Shown in pieces: positions 46,511 to 60,472 of a DNA stretch of 64,000 nucleotides (its first letter is position 1; each line of letters starts with the position of its first letter). The position numbers and the translations under genes are program-made. The stretch lies in assembly GCA_026874595.1 (NCBI GenBank), contig CM049314.1, positions 66,885,300 to 66,949,299 on the forward strand. The letters run 5' to 3'. Below the pieces are notes generated by a model. It was not told where the DNA came from. It searched no databases and saw only the letters and a list, made by a program, of their open reading frames with translations. The DNA comes from Sipunculus nudus. Taxonomy: Eukaryota; Annelida; Sipuncula; Golfingiida; Sipunculidae.

Positions 46511-47929
46511 TGTATAAATGTTCTATGTTATTCCATGCCAATGCTTCATTTTGATTTTATAAAGAATGTACCTCAACTGTGCAACAACACACCAAGTTTT
46601 TCATGTGCACAAGAAAAGTGTGTCATATATTTTATATGAATCATATGTTATATCAACACATTTGTTATGCCATATGACTGCGTAGGCCTGGTTAGTAATT
46701 ACTGTTTATAACTCATGGAAGAGGCTTGCCTTTTTTTCAACTTTTCAAACTACTTTGTTTCTCAGAAAGACTCTGGTGGCGGAGAAAGACATGTTTCGGA
46801 TTAAGTGATAGAAAAAACTTATTACCTATTCCGCCATCTTGCTTTGTATAAAGAGTTCCCATGATTTGTGAAGGAGGAGCGGGGTTGGGGTGAGGGGCTT
46901 ATATCAAAATACAGTATAGGCCAAAACTGTTATTCAAAAGACAATGCGATGATTACGTAATAAATCACAAATACTTTGTGCGAGCTTTAAGCAAGCAGAA
47001 ATATGAGCATTCAGTGTCGCGTTAAAAGGAATTTCCTAACACCCAAATGCAAGTAACGGCCTAAAATAAGAAAAAAATGTCTATATGGAACTTACTACTC
47101 ATTCACGTTAATGTACAGTTGAATACAACCTCCAAATATTGTAGATGTGGCCACTAAAGAAAGTAATGACAAATAAATGAAGAGCTACCGTCATTCTTTA
47201 TATTCTCTCTGAAACTACCAATCAATTAAAAGTAAAATAAAAGAAGAAATTCAATAAAACATTTAATAAGTTCACTCCGTGGATCAATTAATTCAGTAAG
47301 TTCATCCCGTCCACAATACATAACTGATAAATATGAATTGTATTTTATACTCTTTTACAAGTAACATTTTCAACATCCCGTTTTATTTTTAAATATAGAC
47401 ATTCTTTATATAAAAACTTCTAACTCTCCTTTTATTCCTGGTCCAATGGACAATGTTCCTGATCAGCAGGAGGCTTTGGGAATCATGTAAACCTTTGCTG
47501 TCTCAAACAATGAAACAAAGTGCTGTGACCTTAAATTTTCTTCAGGTTCATATGCAAAGACTATTACAAATATATCACAGTCGAGTTTCTCTGCTTTTGG
47601 CCTGGTTTAATTGAAATATTAATTATGGTCTAATTTAAGGAAAGGAAAAATCTGTTACAAGGTGCCGTCTTTGTGTGCGACTCCTAACACGATCACATTC
47701 TTTAACGAAACCGTATAGACTTTCAACATTCACACTGTATTTTTTATTGTAAAAATATGAAGAGTACAATTGTTGCATTATTCTTTACCAATAAATGTTA
47801 AACTGTAAGTCATGTGTCAATTTGGTTGACCATAAACCGTGTATGGGTTGAAAAGCTGTTCCTCATGTTCTTTGTTTCGAGCATCTCCTTGCAATAAATT
47901 TCTTCATTGATTAAATCCGCTGCATCACA
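46511..47929. other. No gene seen
   Basis: AT-rich sequence between repeats Y and Z without recognisable features. Confidence 0.35.
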
Positions 47930-49070
47930 GGGTTTCAGGTCCTAACCTTGGAACTATGTACTTGCTGGTGGTCTTTCCAATTTACGGGAGGGTTGCCAAG
48001 GTGTATGTATAACAGGAAAGACACAAGTTGGTTTATCTTTGAACCCTTATAGTGTTATAGTTAGGGACGGAAGGTAAGCATTCACATCCTAAAAGTTAGG
48101 GCTGGAAGATATAATTTCCTGTCGTAACTTGGAAATTCATGAAGCACTCCCAAAGCCTTAACAGGAATCCTGATGCCTTAGTGAATTGGCACTGGTCCCA
48201 AGCTTGAAGCAAATTTAGGAAAATGATGTAGATTAACCTTATAGCCTTGTAACCTTAACCAGCAAAAACATTACGTGCCCCCATATGAGCAGAGAAGAGT
48301 CACAAGAATGAACGCAGCAGCATTAAATCGGATGAAACTTACATCGCCGATGTTATAATAATAATAATAATAATGATAATATATTTCATTTGTATTGCGT
48401 CAGAGTGCTAATACATCTACACAAAACAAACATTCCCCTCAGAAAGTGATTTTTATACCTCTATAACCCCATATCTCTCTGTGCCTCTCTTTGTCTCTGT
48501 CTGTCTGTCTCTCTGTATGTCTGTCTGTCTGTCTCTCTCTATCCCTGGAACACCTCCATTGCAATATAATGTGTTTAACATGATACTCGATAATATCCTA
48601 AAGTTTGCAAAGAGAGAGACAGTTGGTTTAAAATTACCGACGGTCCAAGTTTTCTTAGATAATATAGATACTTAGACTTGAACATGGTCCTTGCACTCGT
48701 TCTTTTACATTGTACACTTTTATTAAGGATAGGCCCAGCTGTTGTTTCGATGTAAACATGAGACATCTTAACAATTAATTTACAGTAGCACTCCTGGATT
48801 TCCAACTAGCCCCTTCATATTTTCCAAATAATCAGTATAATTCGATATGTTTTTTGCCCAGTATTATTACTCAACAACAGATCATTAATAAATAAATTAA
48901 TATTGCAGCATAATAAACCATGCTTTGTTATGACGCAGGTTAACGCATGATTATTTATTTTACCATACTGGCTTGCTTTGAATAATCAAAATTCAATTTA
49001 TTCACTGATGTAAGCAATCAGTTATCTTGGGAGATTAAACCTACTGTAATGTTAGACATTATTGCTTTAT
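47930..49070 (-). repeat. Dispersed repeat Z, copy 3 (reverse orientation)
   Basis: Reverse-complement match to the 51760-53050 copy in its expected order: CATCACAGGGTTT (47925-47937) near the start, ACCTTATAGCCTTGTAACCTT near 48240, a (CTGT/CT)n run at 48478-48540 in place of (GA)n, and TTATGACGCA plus AAGCAATCAGTTATCTTGGG near 48930-49030. Confidence 0.62.
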
Positions 49071-50814
49071 TGCTGAACATTGACTGTTGACTGCAAATTT
49101 AACGTTTTAATGAGAAATTGAATTCAGCTTATATTAAACTATAGCTTAAGCCAGCCATAATATATGTAATGAAGTACCGCAAACTTAAAAATTTCCTCAA
49201 ATACTCATTCCATTAGCCGCTTACATAGACTTTAAATGTTATATGTTTCTTATCCATGAGTTGTTACGTATATATATTTATAAGTAGAACTCCTTACGGT
49301 CACTCCTCAATAACGGCCAGAGCTTCTATTACGGTCAGACTTTCTGGTCCCGAATTTACCACAGTTATCATTCAGGTTCGTTTGATTGTCAATTGCGGCC
49401 GCCTCTCTGTTTCGTATGACGCCCAGGTTTCCCGTACCGCAGGCCATTGAGTGCCGCAATTAAGGTCAGTGGCTAAATGGAGCGTCCACGGTTGTCATCA
49501 CATGCTCCTGTCTTAAAACGGTCGACCACTCAACCGTGACTGAGTTATTTTGACACGAAGCATTGTCGCAGTACATCGCTCAGCCTCATTAGTGTGTTCA
49601 AGGACATAGGTTCACCCCTGCGAGTCGGATATGATCAGCAATTTTTTCATTCAATTAGCGGGAAAACCAGCTTGTCCAAATGATTATGTCCCATAACCAC
49701 TAACAGGCAAACTTTAAGCCTTTTTTCTTTATTTAATGTACGTGTGATCATATGAATATCATAAAAATAAACAGTGCGGCGAACTTTGCACAGCTCTCTC
49801 ACACTTGAATAAATAAGGATGCAAAATTAACAGAGCGAATTGTATATAATGTTTCGCAAACTCTGTCCCGATCACTTTTTCTATTATGGCGGCCAAAAAA
49901 GACATGAACTTTCTCTCAAGGAAAAGGTAAAACTGATACAGAAGAGCAACGGTTAAAGAGCTGACGGTTAGCAGAAATTTATCGTTGGCCATACTTTTAT
50001 TCAAACCATACTCAAGAGGAAACTGGAGATAAAAGAAAGGTACGAAGTAAACGCTAATACACTGATACATGTTAATATTTGTATGTAATATTTGGTAATA
50101 GTGAAAAACATAATTTATATGCTATTGAATTTAATAAACACTTTGATTGGTTTATGTGTTATATTTCAAAACCTCCCCTCATTCCCGGTTAACACCACTA
50201 TAGAGTCCACTCCTGAATTATGGCCACTTTTATCCAGTTTCAGTAGTGACCGTTATACAGTAGTTCTTCTCTTTGTATATGCTTCTTATAAATATACTGT
50301 GTCAGTAGTAGAAGAAATATTTATATAATAATTTTTCATAATAATAATTATGATTAATATTAATTTAATTAATTTATAATTCATTATATAATAATAATGA
50401 TAATGATAATTACAATAAGTATAATTATTATTTTTAGTAGTAGTAGTAGTAGTAGCATCAGAGGATGATTATAACTATTTAATTACCGAAAGTGAAAGGA
50501 GGGCAGAGAGGTCTGCGCCATGGGGCCCCCAAACCACCCTTCTCCAATACCAGAGCACTTCAAAGAAACACATTAGCTTAAACAATAAGGATGAAAGGCA
50601 ACACGTCTAGTCTGGGGTCTTATTACTATCAAGACTTAGCGCTAGCGTATTAATTTGCTGACATAACATATGATACACAGAAAAAAAAAAATGACACACT
50701 TAACTTGCCCCGACCATGCAGGATTCTTTGTGTCGTTGCACATTTTAGGTAAGCTCTTAATAAAAAATGAAGGAATATGTATGAAATATCATTGAAAATA
50801 TAAACAGTTATTTA
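49071..50814. other. No gene seen; short repeat phrases
   Basis: 49285-49560 and 50205-50270 contain 'acggtcact / tggccactttt' phrases in the style of other dispersed repeats here. A 103-codon minus-strand frame (49759-50070) has hydrophobic stretches but no recognisable family, and I do not call it. A run of AGT/GTA triplets lies near 50437-50456. Confidence 0.35.
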
Positions 50815-51330
50815 GGAAAGAGTATACAATCGTATAAGAAAAAGACTGCCGTGTCATAATCTTCATTCGTTTTGAACATGTCATTCGTATAGTACTTGAC
50901 ATCTTGATACCTGGTATAAAGTTATAATATAACAAAAAATTCCGGAGCCCATTGACAGCAACAAGCAAACCAAGAAGGAAGTTTAAGGCTTAACGTCGCC
51001 AGGAATGGTTCCAAATCCTCCGTATTTTTACATGCCGGAAAATAAAATAGGAAATGTAAGACATCAAGAATCCGGACAAGACAAGCCACTAACTAAAAGA
51101 ATAACAATGGCTTTTGCGACAAGTCGTCATGTCTAAAGGAACCTTGTAAATGTTGTTTACTAGCTGTTATCCATAGAACTAACACAAGACTTTGAAGTAC
51201 AGTCACTTTATTACAAATGCTCATCATAGAGAACAACGTTTTTAACCTGGCATTTGGAGTTTTGTGATTATATTTCGTAAACTCTCGAAATGAGCCTCTA
51301 TTTCCTATTATTCGAATAAGCTATTTTTAA
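50815..51330 (+). repeat. Dispersed repeat Y, copy 2
   Basis: Inverted partner of 45990-46510, so the two could pair across 4.3 kb. It is followed by a (GT)n-G tract (51436-51465) and then repeat W. Confidence 0.7.
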
Positions 51331-51467
51331 GGCTCTGTGCAATACATCTGATGCTTACAGTCTGTAGGTATGTTGTACGTATTTCTGAACAGAGTAATAC
51401 AATCTGTATTACGTAATTGAGGCTTGAGCAGGACCTATGTGTGTGTGTGTGGGGGGGGGGGGGGGGT

Positions 51468-51735
51468 ACGCCGGCACATCGTACCAGTGCCCGAGTCCAA
51501 AACCGACCAGGAATTTCCTATAGAGCAGAATAATGCATATAGACATGTAAAAGTATCATTCAGATTTTATTTTAGCTTAAATAAATTTTAGTTCGGAGAC
51601 ATCGAGAGGGTCCTGGTCGGCCATGTGTGTCCCATGGGGCACAATGAATATGTTAACTTGCATAAATATAGGTTTTCGTAAGGCTCGGGCTTGGAGTCTC
51701 TTAATGGCTGTATTATCTGCTTGTAATTGTCTTTT
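51468..51735 (+). repeat. Dispersed repeat W, copy 1
   Basis: Matches 58728-58995 closely: ACATCGTACCAG, GACCGACCAGGAATTTC, TATAGAGCAGAATAAT, GGTCCTGGTCGGCCA and AAGGCTCGGGCTTGGAGT are shared in order. Confidence 0.78.
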
Positions 51736-51759
51736 CTTTACTTGGATGCTAGCTTAAAC

Positions 51760-52316
51760 AATGTCAAGAGTAAGTGATTGGAAGTGCCTTCTGAATTTTC
51801 TAGAGTTACCGAGTATGGTAAGATAATTACTCACGCGTCAACTTGCGTTAAAATAAAGCACGGTTTTTACGCTGCTCCTATATTAATTTATTTAACAATA
51901 ACCTGTTGTTAAGTAATCAAATTGAATAAAATATCGAGTTCTTGTTAATATTTTGAAAATAATGAGATTTAAAGGTGGAAACTTAATAGAGACCAGGTGA
52001 CAAATCTGGAGGACTACTGTAATTACAATTATGATCACGAGATGTCTGACACATTTTTGATGTCTCACGTATACATCGATAAAACAGCTACGTCTTACCT
52101 TGATGAAAGTGTACAATGTAAACACAAGAGGGCAAGGACCATGTTCAAGTTAAAATGTCAGCCCCTATTTAACTAAGAAAATATCGAACCCTCTGAAATT
52201 TAAAGACCAACTCCCTCTCTTTCGGCAAGCTTTTCTTTATCGAGTATCTTCATTTCCAATATAACATTTGAAATACAAAATAAATAAATATTATAATGAA
52301 TATATAAATTTTGTAC

Positions 52317-52361
<45 letters not shown>

Positions 52362-52550
52362 AGATAGAGAGACAGACAGATAGACAGGCAGACAAGCAGC
52401 GAAGACTGCTACAGACAAAGACGCAGAATAAGTGAGAGAAGGAGGGGCAGAGACCGAAAGCTATGGTTGAGTTCCTGAGGGAATGCCTTCTGTGTGTTGT
52501 TGTGTTTGTGTGTTAACGCTGTGACTCAAAACAAATACAATATTATTTGA

Positions 52551-52595
<45 letters not shown>

Positions 52596-53050
52596 CATAA
52601 TAAAAAAACTTTCAGCATCGGTATAGTGAATCTTATCGAACTTATTCCTGCTGGTGCGGCTCTTTTTATTCTAATTACTTTCTCTGCTTGCTGGGGAGCA
52701 TTAAACACTTCGTACTGATTAAGGTTATAAGGCTATCAATCCTACATTTGCTTCTATCCCGTGACCATTAGTCATTCACACGTTACACCTTCCTGTCTTA
52801 ACTGTTAGTTCATGAATACATTACCCTAACTATTACAGTATACCTTTTGGCCTCAATTATCACATAAACATCTTGGTAACCATCCATCAAATTGGGAAAC
52901 CTCCAACTAGTTCTTATATTTGTAAGTTTTTGACTTAAAACCCTGTGATACAGAAGATTTGACGAAAAAGACGATGCTCTAACAGCTTCTCGTCAAATAC
53001 ACGGTATATAGTCTAGCACTGTGGCACAGCACTTACAGTTTGACAGAGAT
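51760..53050 (+). repeat. Dispersed repeat Z, copy 4 (longest)
   Basis: Includes (GA)n at 52319-52354 and (ATT)n at 52554-52595 as internal landmarks; the (ATT)n run is also in the copy at 59000-59990. It has no coding capacity that I can see. Directly preceded by repeat W, as at 58.7 kb. Confidence 0.7.
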
Positions 53051-54544
53051 AAGCAGATCACGATCGGCATTTGCACTGTGAATTTTTTTTTAGAATTACA
53101 GATTACAGGGCCAACTGTTGATTGTCTATATTCTTCCTTTATAGATTGTGAGAACGTTGATTGAGGTTAAAAGGATGACCATGAGGCAGATTTGTCCTTC
53201 AATTTGACCATAATCAATAACTCAATAAACCAGTAAAACGGCAGAGAAAATTCTGTCGAGAGATATTTGTAAAAGCTTTGCATAAGAAACTGTTAAGGTG
53301 AATTTTAGTGAAAATTTGCCTTATAGTATTTTGTTAAATTGTTTGAGATAAAAAAAGCTTTACATGACTCTTAAACCTCGTGCTAATAGGTAACATGTTC
53401 TGTTGGATTAGGAATACAATGAGTTATGAGTTATTTCTTATGTGCAGAATGCCTAAATTAAAAAAAAAATGTTTAAGTGAACGCGGGATGTAAAAAATGG
53501 TCCTTGTAAAGGGTATAATATACAATACATATATATCTGTTTTGAGCATGGGAAGAACTGACTGAATGAACAGATTGTTAGAACTAAAGAAGGGTATTAT
53601 TGAATTTCCTCATTTATTCTACTTTTAATTAATTGAACGTTTCAGATGGAATATAAAGAAATGCTGGTACCTCTTTATATTTCGTTACTTCCTTTAATGG
53701 CCACATCTAAAAATTTAGATGGTTGGCCTAGTCCACATTTACTGTACTCTACGTCACCATGAATTAGTAGGAAAATGCATGGAGAAATTTTTGTATTTCC
53801 AGACCGTGTCTTTTATGGTGGTTTTTAACACAAGACTGAATTTTGCTTCCATAAAACTTGTATCAAGTAAAAAATTATTTGTGATTTATTACCCAAAATT
53901 CCCAGCCTATTTTTTTTATTAATAAAATAGGAAGAAAGGGATGCCTGGTAAGAATATGTATATATTTATGACCTCATGTATGACCTCAGCTTCAGACTAA
54001 AAAGACTATGAACCCCACTAAAACATAGAACTTCTTTTTTTTAAATATCTCTCTTGCTAGGCGCTAAGATTAATTGTACTGGTAGCTCATAGCGGTAGTT
54101 TGGCTACAGCATTAACCGCTTAACCATGGTTGACATGGATATCGCTACAGGCTACTCCATTGAGAGTTTACCCTACGGATCGTTGGACAGATCTGTCCAA
54201 AGACGTTTCGGCACATATCCGTTGTGTAGCAACTTGATTTTTATTAATACTGATGCTTAGACTTTATTAGGATCTATATTACAATTTACTTCTGAATGTT
54301 CACCATGTCTGAAAGTATGGTTACTTGCTGTGAACAAAATGAAATATTACGTTTTCTCTAGTTTGCTTTTGGAACCTTTCAGTTTAAAAAGCAGCGTGAA
54401 TACAAAGGGTAAGGCTCTTCCACAGACGCAAAATTATGCGATATATTGACCAGCTTGATACATAGTAAGTTTCGTTGAGAATATATTTACAACACACCTA
54501 CACATTTTAAGATAATTGCTTATTACACAAAGGCTTTAAAATAG
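53051..54544. other. No gene seen
   Basis: AT-rich; a 67-codon frame at 53719-53922 has no recognisable domain. Confidence 0.35.
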
Positions 54545-54665
54545 TTTAATAGTGTAATATGACACTTAGGCTCATTTCGGAAATCTAACAAAAAATCACA
54601 AACCTGGAAATGCCCATAAATATCTATAGTTTAAAATCTTGCCTAAGTTCTATATATATCAGCCA
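54545..54665 (-). repeat. Dispersed repeat Y, partial copy 3
   Basis: TTAGGCTCATTTCGGAAAT and TCACAAACCTGGAAATGCCC match the 46020 copy and, reversed, the 63000-63050 copy. Confidence 0.55.
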
Positions 54666-55977
54666 GAGAGCAACCCATACTAGGTGGCCTTATTCTTGAT
54701 GACTAGTCCAGAAACATGGTTGGATTTAAGGGGGAACATGACACTTTAAACTACCAATGGAATTTCTTAAATAGTTTGCACATGGTATCTACAAGACATA
54801 CTTTGTAAAATTATGAAATGAAATTCGGGGGTAAATGTGCTTATTTTTGCAGTATATGAAGTTGAAAATTGACACTTGTGGTGGGTTTTTATATGATATT
54901 ATAACTAAGGGGGAAACAAAAGTTACATATTTTAGAAAACTGACCAATGTATTTTTCATAATATTCTAAATAAACATGCAGAATTTAAATATTCATCTTA
55001 TTTATAGACAAAAATATAAATGTCACTGGGATAATATTTAAAATATTAGGCCAAAATATGAAAATTTTGAACATTATCAGATTATAACTACCCTCAAAGG
55101 AGGCGCTGGTGGTTGTGAGAAAGAGAGCAAGTCCACACTTAAATGGATTCTGGCATCAACAATATATGATCAGCTTTTAAGATGCCCATATAAAAAGAAA
55201 TATAAATATCAGCACTAAAAACCTATGGGTATATACTAATTATCTCTTCAGAATTACACCATCAGTGTCACTTACAATCATATGGTGATATTTATGCTTT
55301 TTTTGTCATCTACTTGCAACTGTCAAAACTGACAGTCGACAACATAGCCGTTGGTATATTCCTGCACTTGAGCCTCTTCTGGTGGTATTCTGGTGAAAGT
55401 TTCTTTGTAAAACTTTGGTAATTTAAAAAAAATTAATTAAAGCTGGTACACTGAGCATTCCTACAATTATTGTTCATCATAGTTACTTTTCTCAAATGAT
55501 GCCCTGAAGGGATGACGTTGTTCCTGACAACAAAAGTCCCAAACGACAAAATACGTAGCCTCTTGATAATATAATTAAACCTGATGTTTTTGATTCTCAG
55601 TGTCATCAGTAGGGGGCGCCTGTAAAGTATCATTTTCCCCCTTAAGTTATTCATTTGTCTTGCCTGTCCTCCTTGATTTCTTACAAATCTTATACTATGG
55701 CCCCATGTAAAAATTCACCAGATGACTTGGAATCGATGAAGTTGCACTTGGACTTCGATAGTGTTGACTGGTCTACATCACTTTTTTAAATCTAAATGTA
55801 AGTACATTTTACACTACCAGTTTCACCATGTACAAAAAGGGAAAACAACAGTTGGAAGTCCTACAAATTAGTAAGTAATTTACAAATCAAACCCCCTCTT
55901 TTCTCGCCCTTTAAAGCGGATCAATACAGATTACTATGAGTAATATAATATAAGTAATAGCGACTCAGATCTATATA

Positions 55978-55980
<3 letters not shown>
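54666..55980. other. No gene seen
   Basis: AT-rich, no recognisable feature. Confidence 0.3.

Positions 55981-55981
<1 letters not shown>

Positions 55982-56028
<47 letters not shown>
55982..56028. repeat. (AT)n microsatellite
   Basis: About 23 AT units. Confidence 0.93.
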
Positions 56029-56031
<3 letters not shown>

Positions 56032-56402
56032 CATAACTTTATTCTACATCCATTACAAATAATACATCAAGTAAGATATGAACAGATCAGTGACAAAAAA
56101 GTTATTCTGGCAATCTACATAATTTGAGAGTGTCAACAACCAATAAAAGTAAATCGAATCATCAACAAATGCAAACATATAAAGGCGTATGTAATTGAGT
56201 ACCTTATTGAAAATAAGATGTTTCATTTTTTGCCTAAAACTCATCAAGAAAATTGTGTAAAAATCGCCAACAGATATCGGTCATTACTCGTAAACACTGG
56301 AAAGTTTAGTCATTTTGTGCGATGTCGGAAAGCAGCAGTCTTTTGTGAGATGTCTAACATCTGTAAGAATTTCAGAAATTTCCTGATTACACAATATATC
56401 TT

Positions 56403-58204
<1,802 letters not shown>

Positions 58205-58475
58205 TCAGTGTGGGGTAACCTAAAATCTGGTATAGGAAAATCCCTGGGGGTTATATGAAATCAGGAATAGGCTTACACGGGGAGTAATGTGAAATCAGGT
58301 AAAAGTTACCTCTGCGGGTAAATTGAAATCAATTAAAGGCTACTCCTGAGGGTAAGATGAAATCATGTAGAGGCCACCCCGGGGGTAAGCTGATATATGG
58401 TACAGGTAACCAACGGGGGTTACCTGAAATCAGGTATAGGCTTCCTCCTTTGGTAACCTGAAATCAGGTAAATCC
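58205..58475. repeat. 34-bp minisatellite, about eight units
   Basis: The anchor GAAATC recurs at 58222 (as AAAATC), 58257, 58291, 58325, 58359, 58392 (degenerate), 58426 and 58460, i.e. every 33-35 bp. The best units carry ACCTGAAATCAGGT, a 14-bp inverted repeat. Confidence 0.88.
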
Positions 58476-58727
58476 GTATGTCCGTAAAAGCTAGGTAAGA
58501 AAATTTAAAGTTTTGTTTAACACGACATTTTAGATATTAAATCAACCCTAAAGGACATGTAGTTATTATATTTAAGTTATATTTTCTGACTTGGAAAAAA
58601 AGACGATAAATTTTTGCTTCGAGAAGTCAGCTAGCAGTTACATTCACATTCCAGTGACATGGCCTATGTAACTGTAACATTTGTAGCTGATAGGAGTTGA
58701 TTGAGTAAGGCTATGGCTGGGGGGTGG

Positions 58728-58995
58728 GGTAAGCCTGTACATCGTACCAGAGCCCGATGCCCAGACCGACCAGGAATTTCTTATAGAGCAGAATAATATG
58801 TATATAAAAATATAGAAGTCTCACTTAGGTTTTATTTTTACTTGTATAGATTTTAGTTCGGAGACACCGAGAAGGTCCTGGTCGGCCAGGTGTGTCCCAT
58901 AGGGCCATTGAATATGCTAACTTGCATAAATATAGGTTTTCATAAGGCTCGGGCTTGGAGTGTCTTAAGGGGCCTAATTATTTGCTTGTTATTGT
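58728..58995 (+). repeat. Dispersed repeat W, copy 2
   Basis: Partner of 51468-51735, also followed by repeat Z in the same orientation, so W and Z probably belong to one larger element or one duplicated segment. Confidence 0.78.
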
Positions 58996-58999
58996 CTTT

Positions 59000-59474
59000 T
59001 CTTTACTCGGATGTTTACACGTAAGTGATAGGAAGGGCCTTTTCTAGAGCTAGCCAGTCTGGTATCATAATTAATCACGTGTTAATTTGCTTCATAATAA
59101 AGCACTGTTTATTTCGCTGCTATATTAATTTATTCAATAATGATCTGCTGTTAAGTAATCAAACTGGAACAAAATACCGAAATCTGGTTATTATTTTGAA
59201 AATAAGGAGTTTTAAAGGTGGAGACTTGGTAAGTGTAAGACTTGGAGAAGTGTACAATGTAAACGTGTTCAAGTTCACTTTTAAATTTCAGACCCCATTA
59301 AACCAAGAAAATATCTGAGAGACAGAGACTGAAAGGTGTGGTTGAGCTAGGAACAAATATTACTTCCTGAGGGAATATGTTTTTGTATATTGGTGTGTAT
59401 TGTGTTAACACTGTGCCTCAAACAAATACAATATAATTTTATTAAAAATTTTATAATTTTTATACAATATTATA

Positions 59475-59515
<41 letters not shown>

Positions 59516-59990
59516 CATTAAAAATCTTTTAGCATCGGCATAGTGAATCTTATCAAATATATTCTTGCCCGTGCCCCTCTTAATTTTTGTAACTTTTCTC
59601 TGCTTCCAAGGGAGCATTGAACATTTGGTGCTGATTAAAGTTAGAAGGCTATATGATTATCCTAAACTTACTTCTATCCCGTGACCAGTAGTCGTTCACA
59701 CGTTATACTTTCCTGTCTTAATTTACTGTTAGTTCGTGAATGCATAATTTCCTACTCTAAATATTACAGTAAAAGGGCACGACCAGGGTATACCAATACC
59801 TATGGGACACAATGCGGATCATATGATGATACACATACTAAAGGGATATCTCATGGACACAAGGTTAAGACAAATTTGGGATTTAAAATTCATAAATAAA
59901 TTCAACTGAATACAAAATGGCCTCAATCAAGACGAAGGTATCTGGCACACTTTCAGCATTAATTGCTATATAATAATAATCCCTGCCTTT
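59000..59990 (+). repeat. Dispersed repeat Z, copy 5, with internal insertion
   Basis: Collinear with 51760-53050 but without the (GA)n run and interrupted at about 59777-59920 by a stretch (GGGCACGACCAGGGTATACC ...) absent from the other copy, after which homology resumes at ATGGCCTCAAT. (ATT)n at 59470-59514. Confidence 0.65.
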
Positions 59991-60431
59991 TCTTCCCACC
60001 TAATTTTAATTTTTTTCTGTCACTTCTTTCTCATCTTCTTTATGATTTAATTTTATCTTTAACATGTTATATTTTCTTCCTTAACCCTATCACCTGCACT
60101 TAATTATCCAGTATTATTGCTTTTTATTATTTACCCATTATCATTATTATAATGTTTATTATTATTTCTGACCCGGTTTCTTATTACTTTACCATTTGCA
60201 TCATTTTTGGTAACACATTTTCCTTCAATCCTTTGACTGTTTTTATGTGTATACTTGATCTAATATTTAAAAGAATCACTTCTTTGTTTCAATATTTCTA
60301 CTTTCCGAATATAGTAAACTTTTTGCTTTTATATTATAATAATTTTTTTTTATTTTTTATTATTATGACTATAATTTTTATAAGTATTATAATTATTTAT
60401 ATTATTATTATTTTCATCATTATTAGTTTCC

Positions 60432-60472
<41 letters not shown>

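Noticed and set aside
49759-50070. 103-codon hydrophobic minus-strand frame
   Set aside because: Possible membrane segments, but no family resemblance or gene context; AT-rich sequence gives such stretches by chance.
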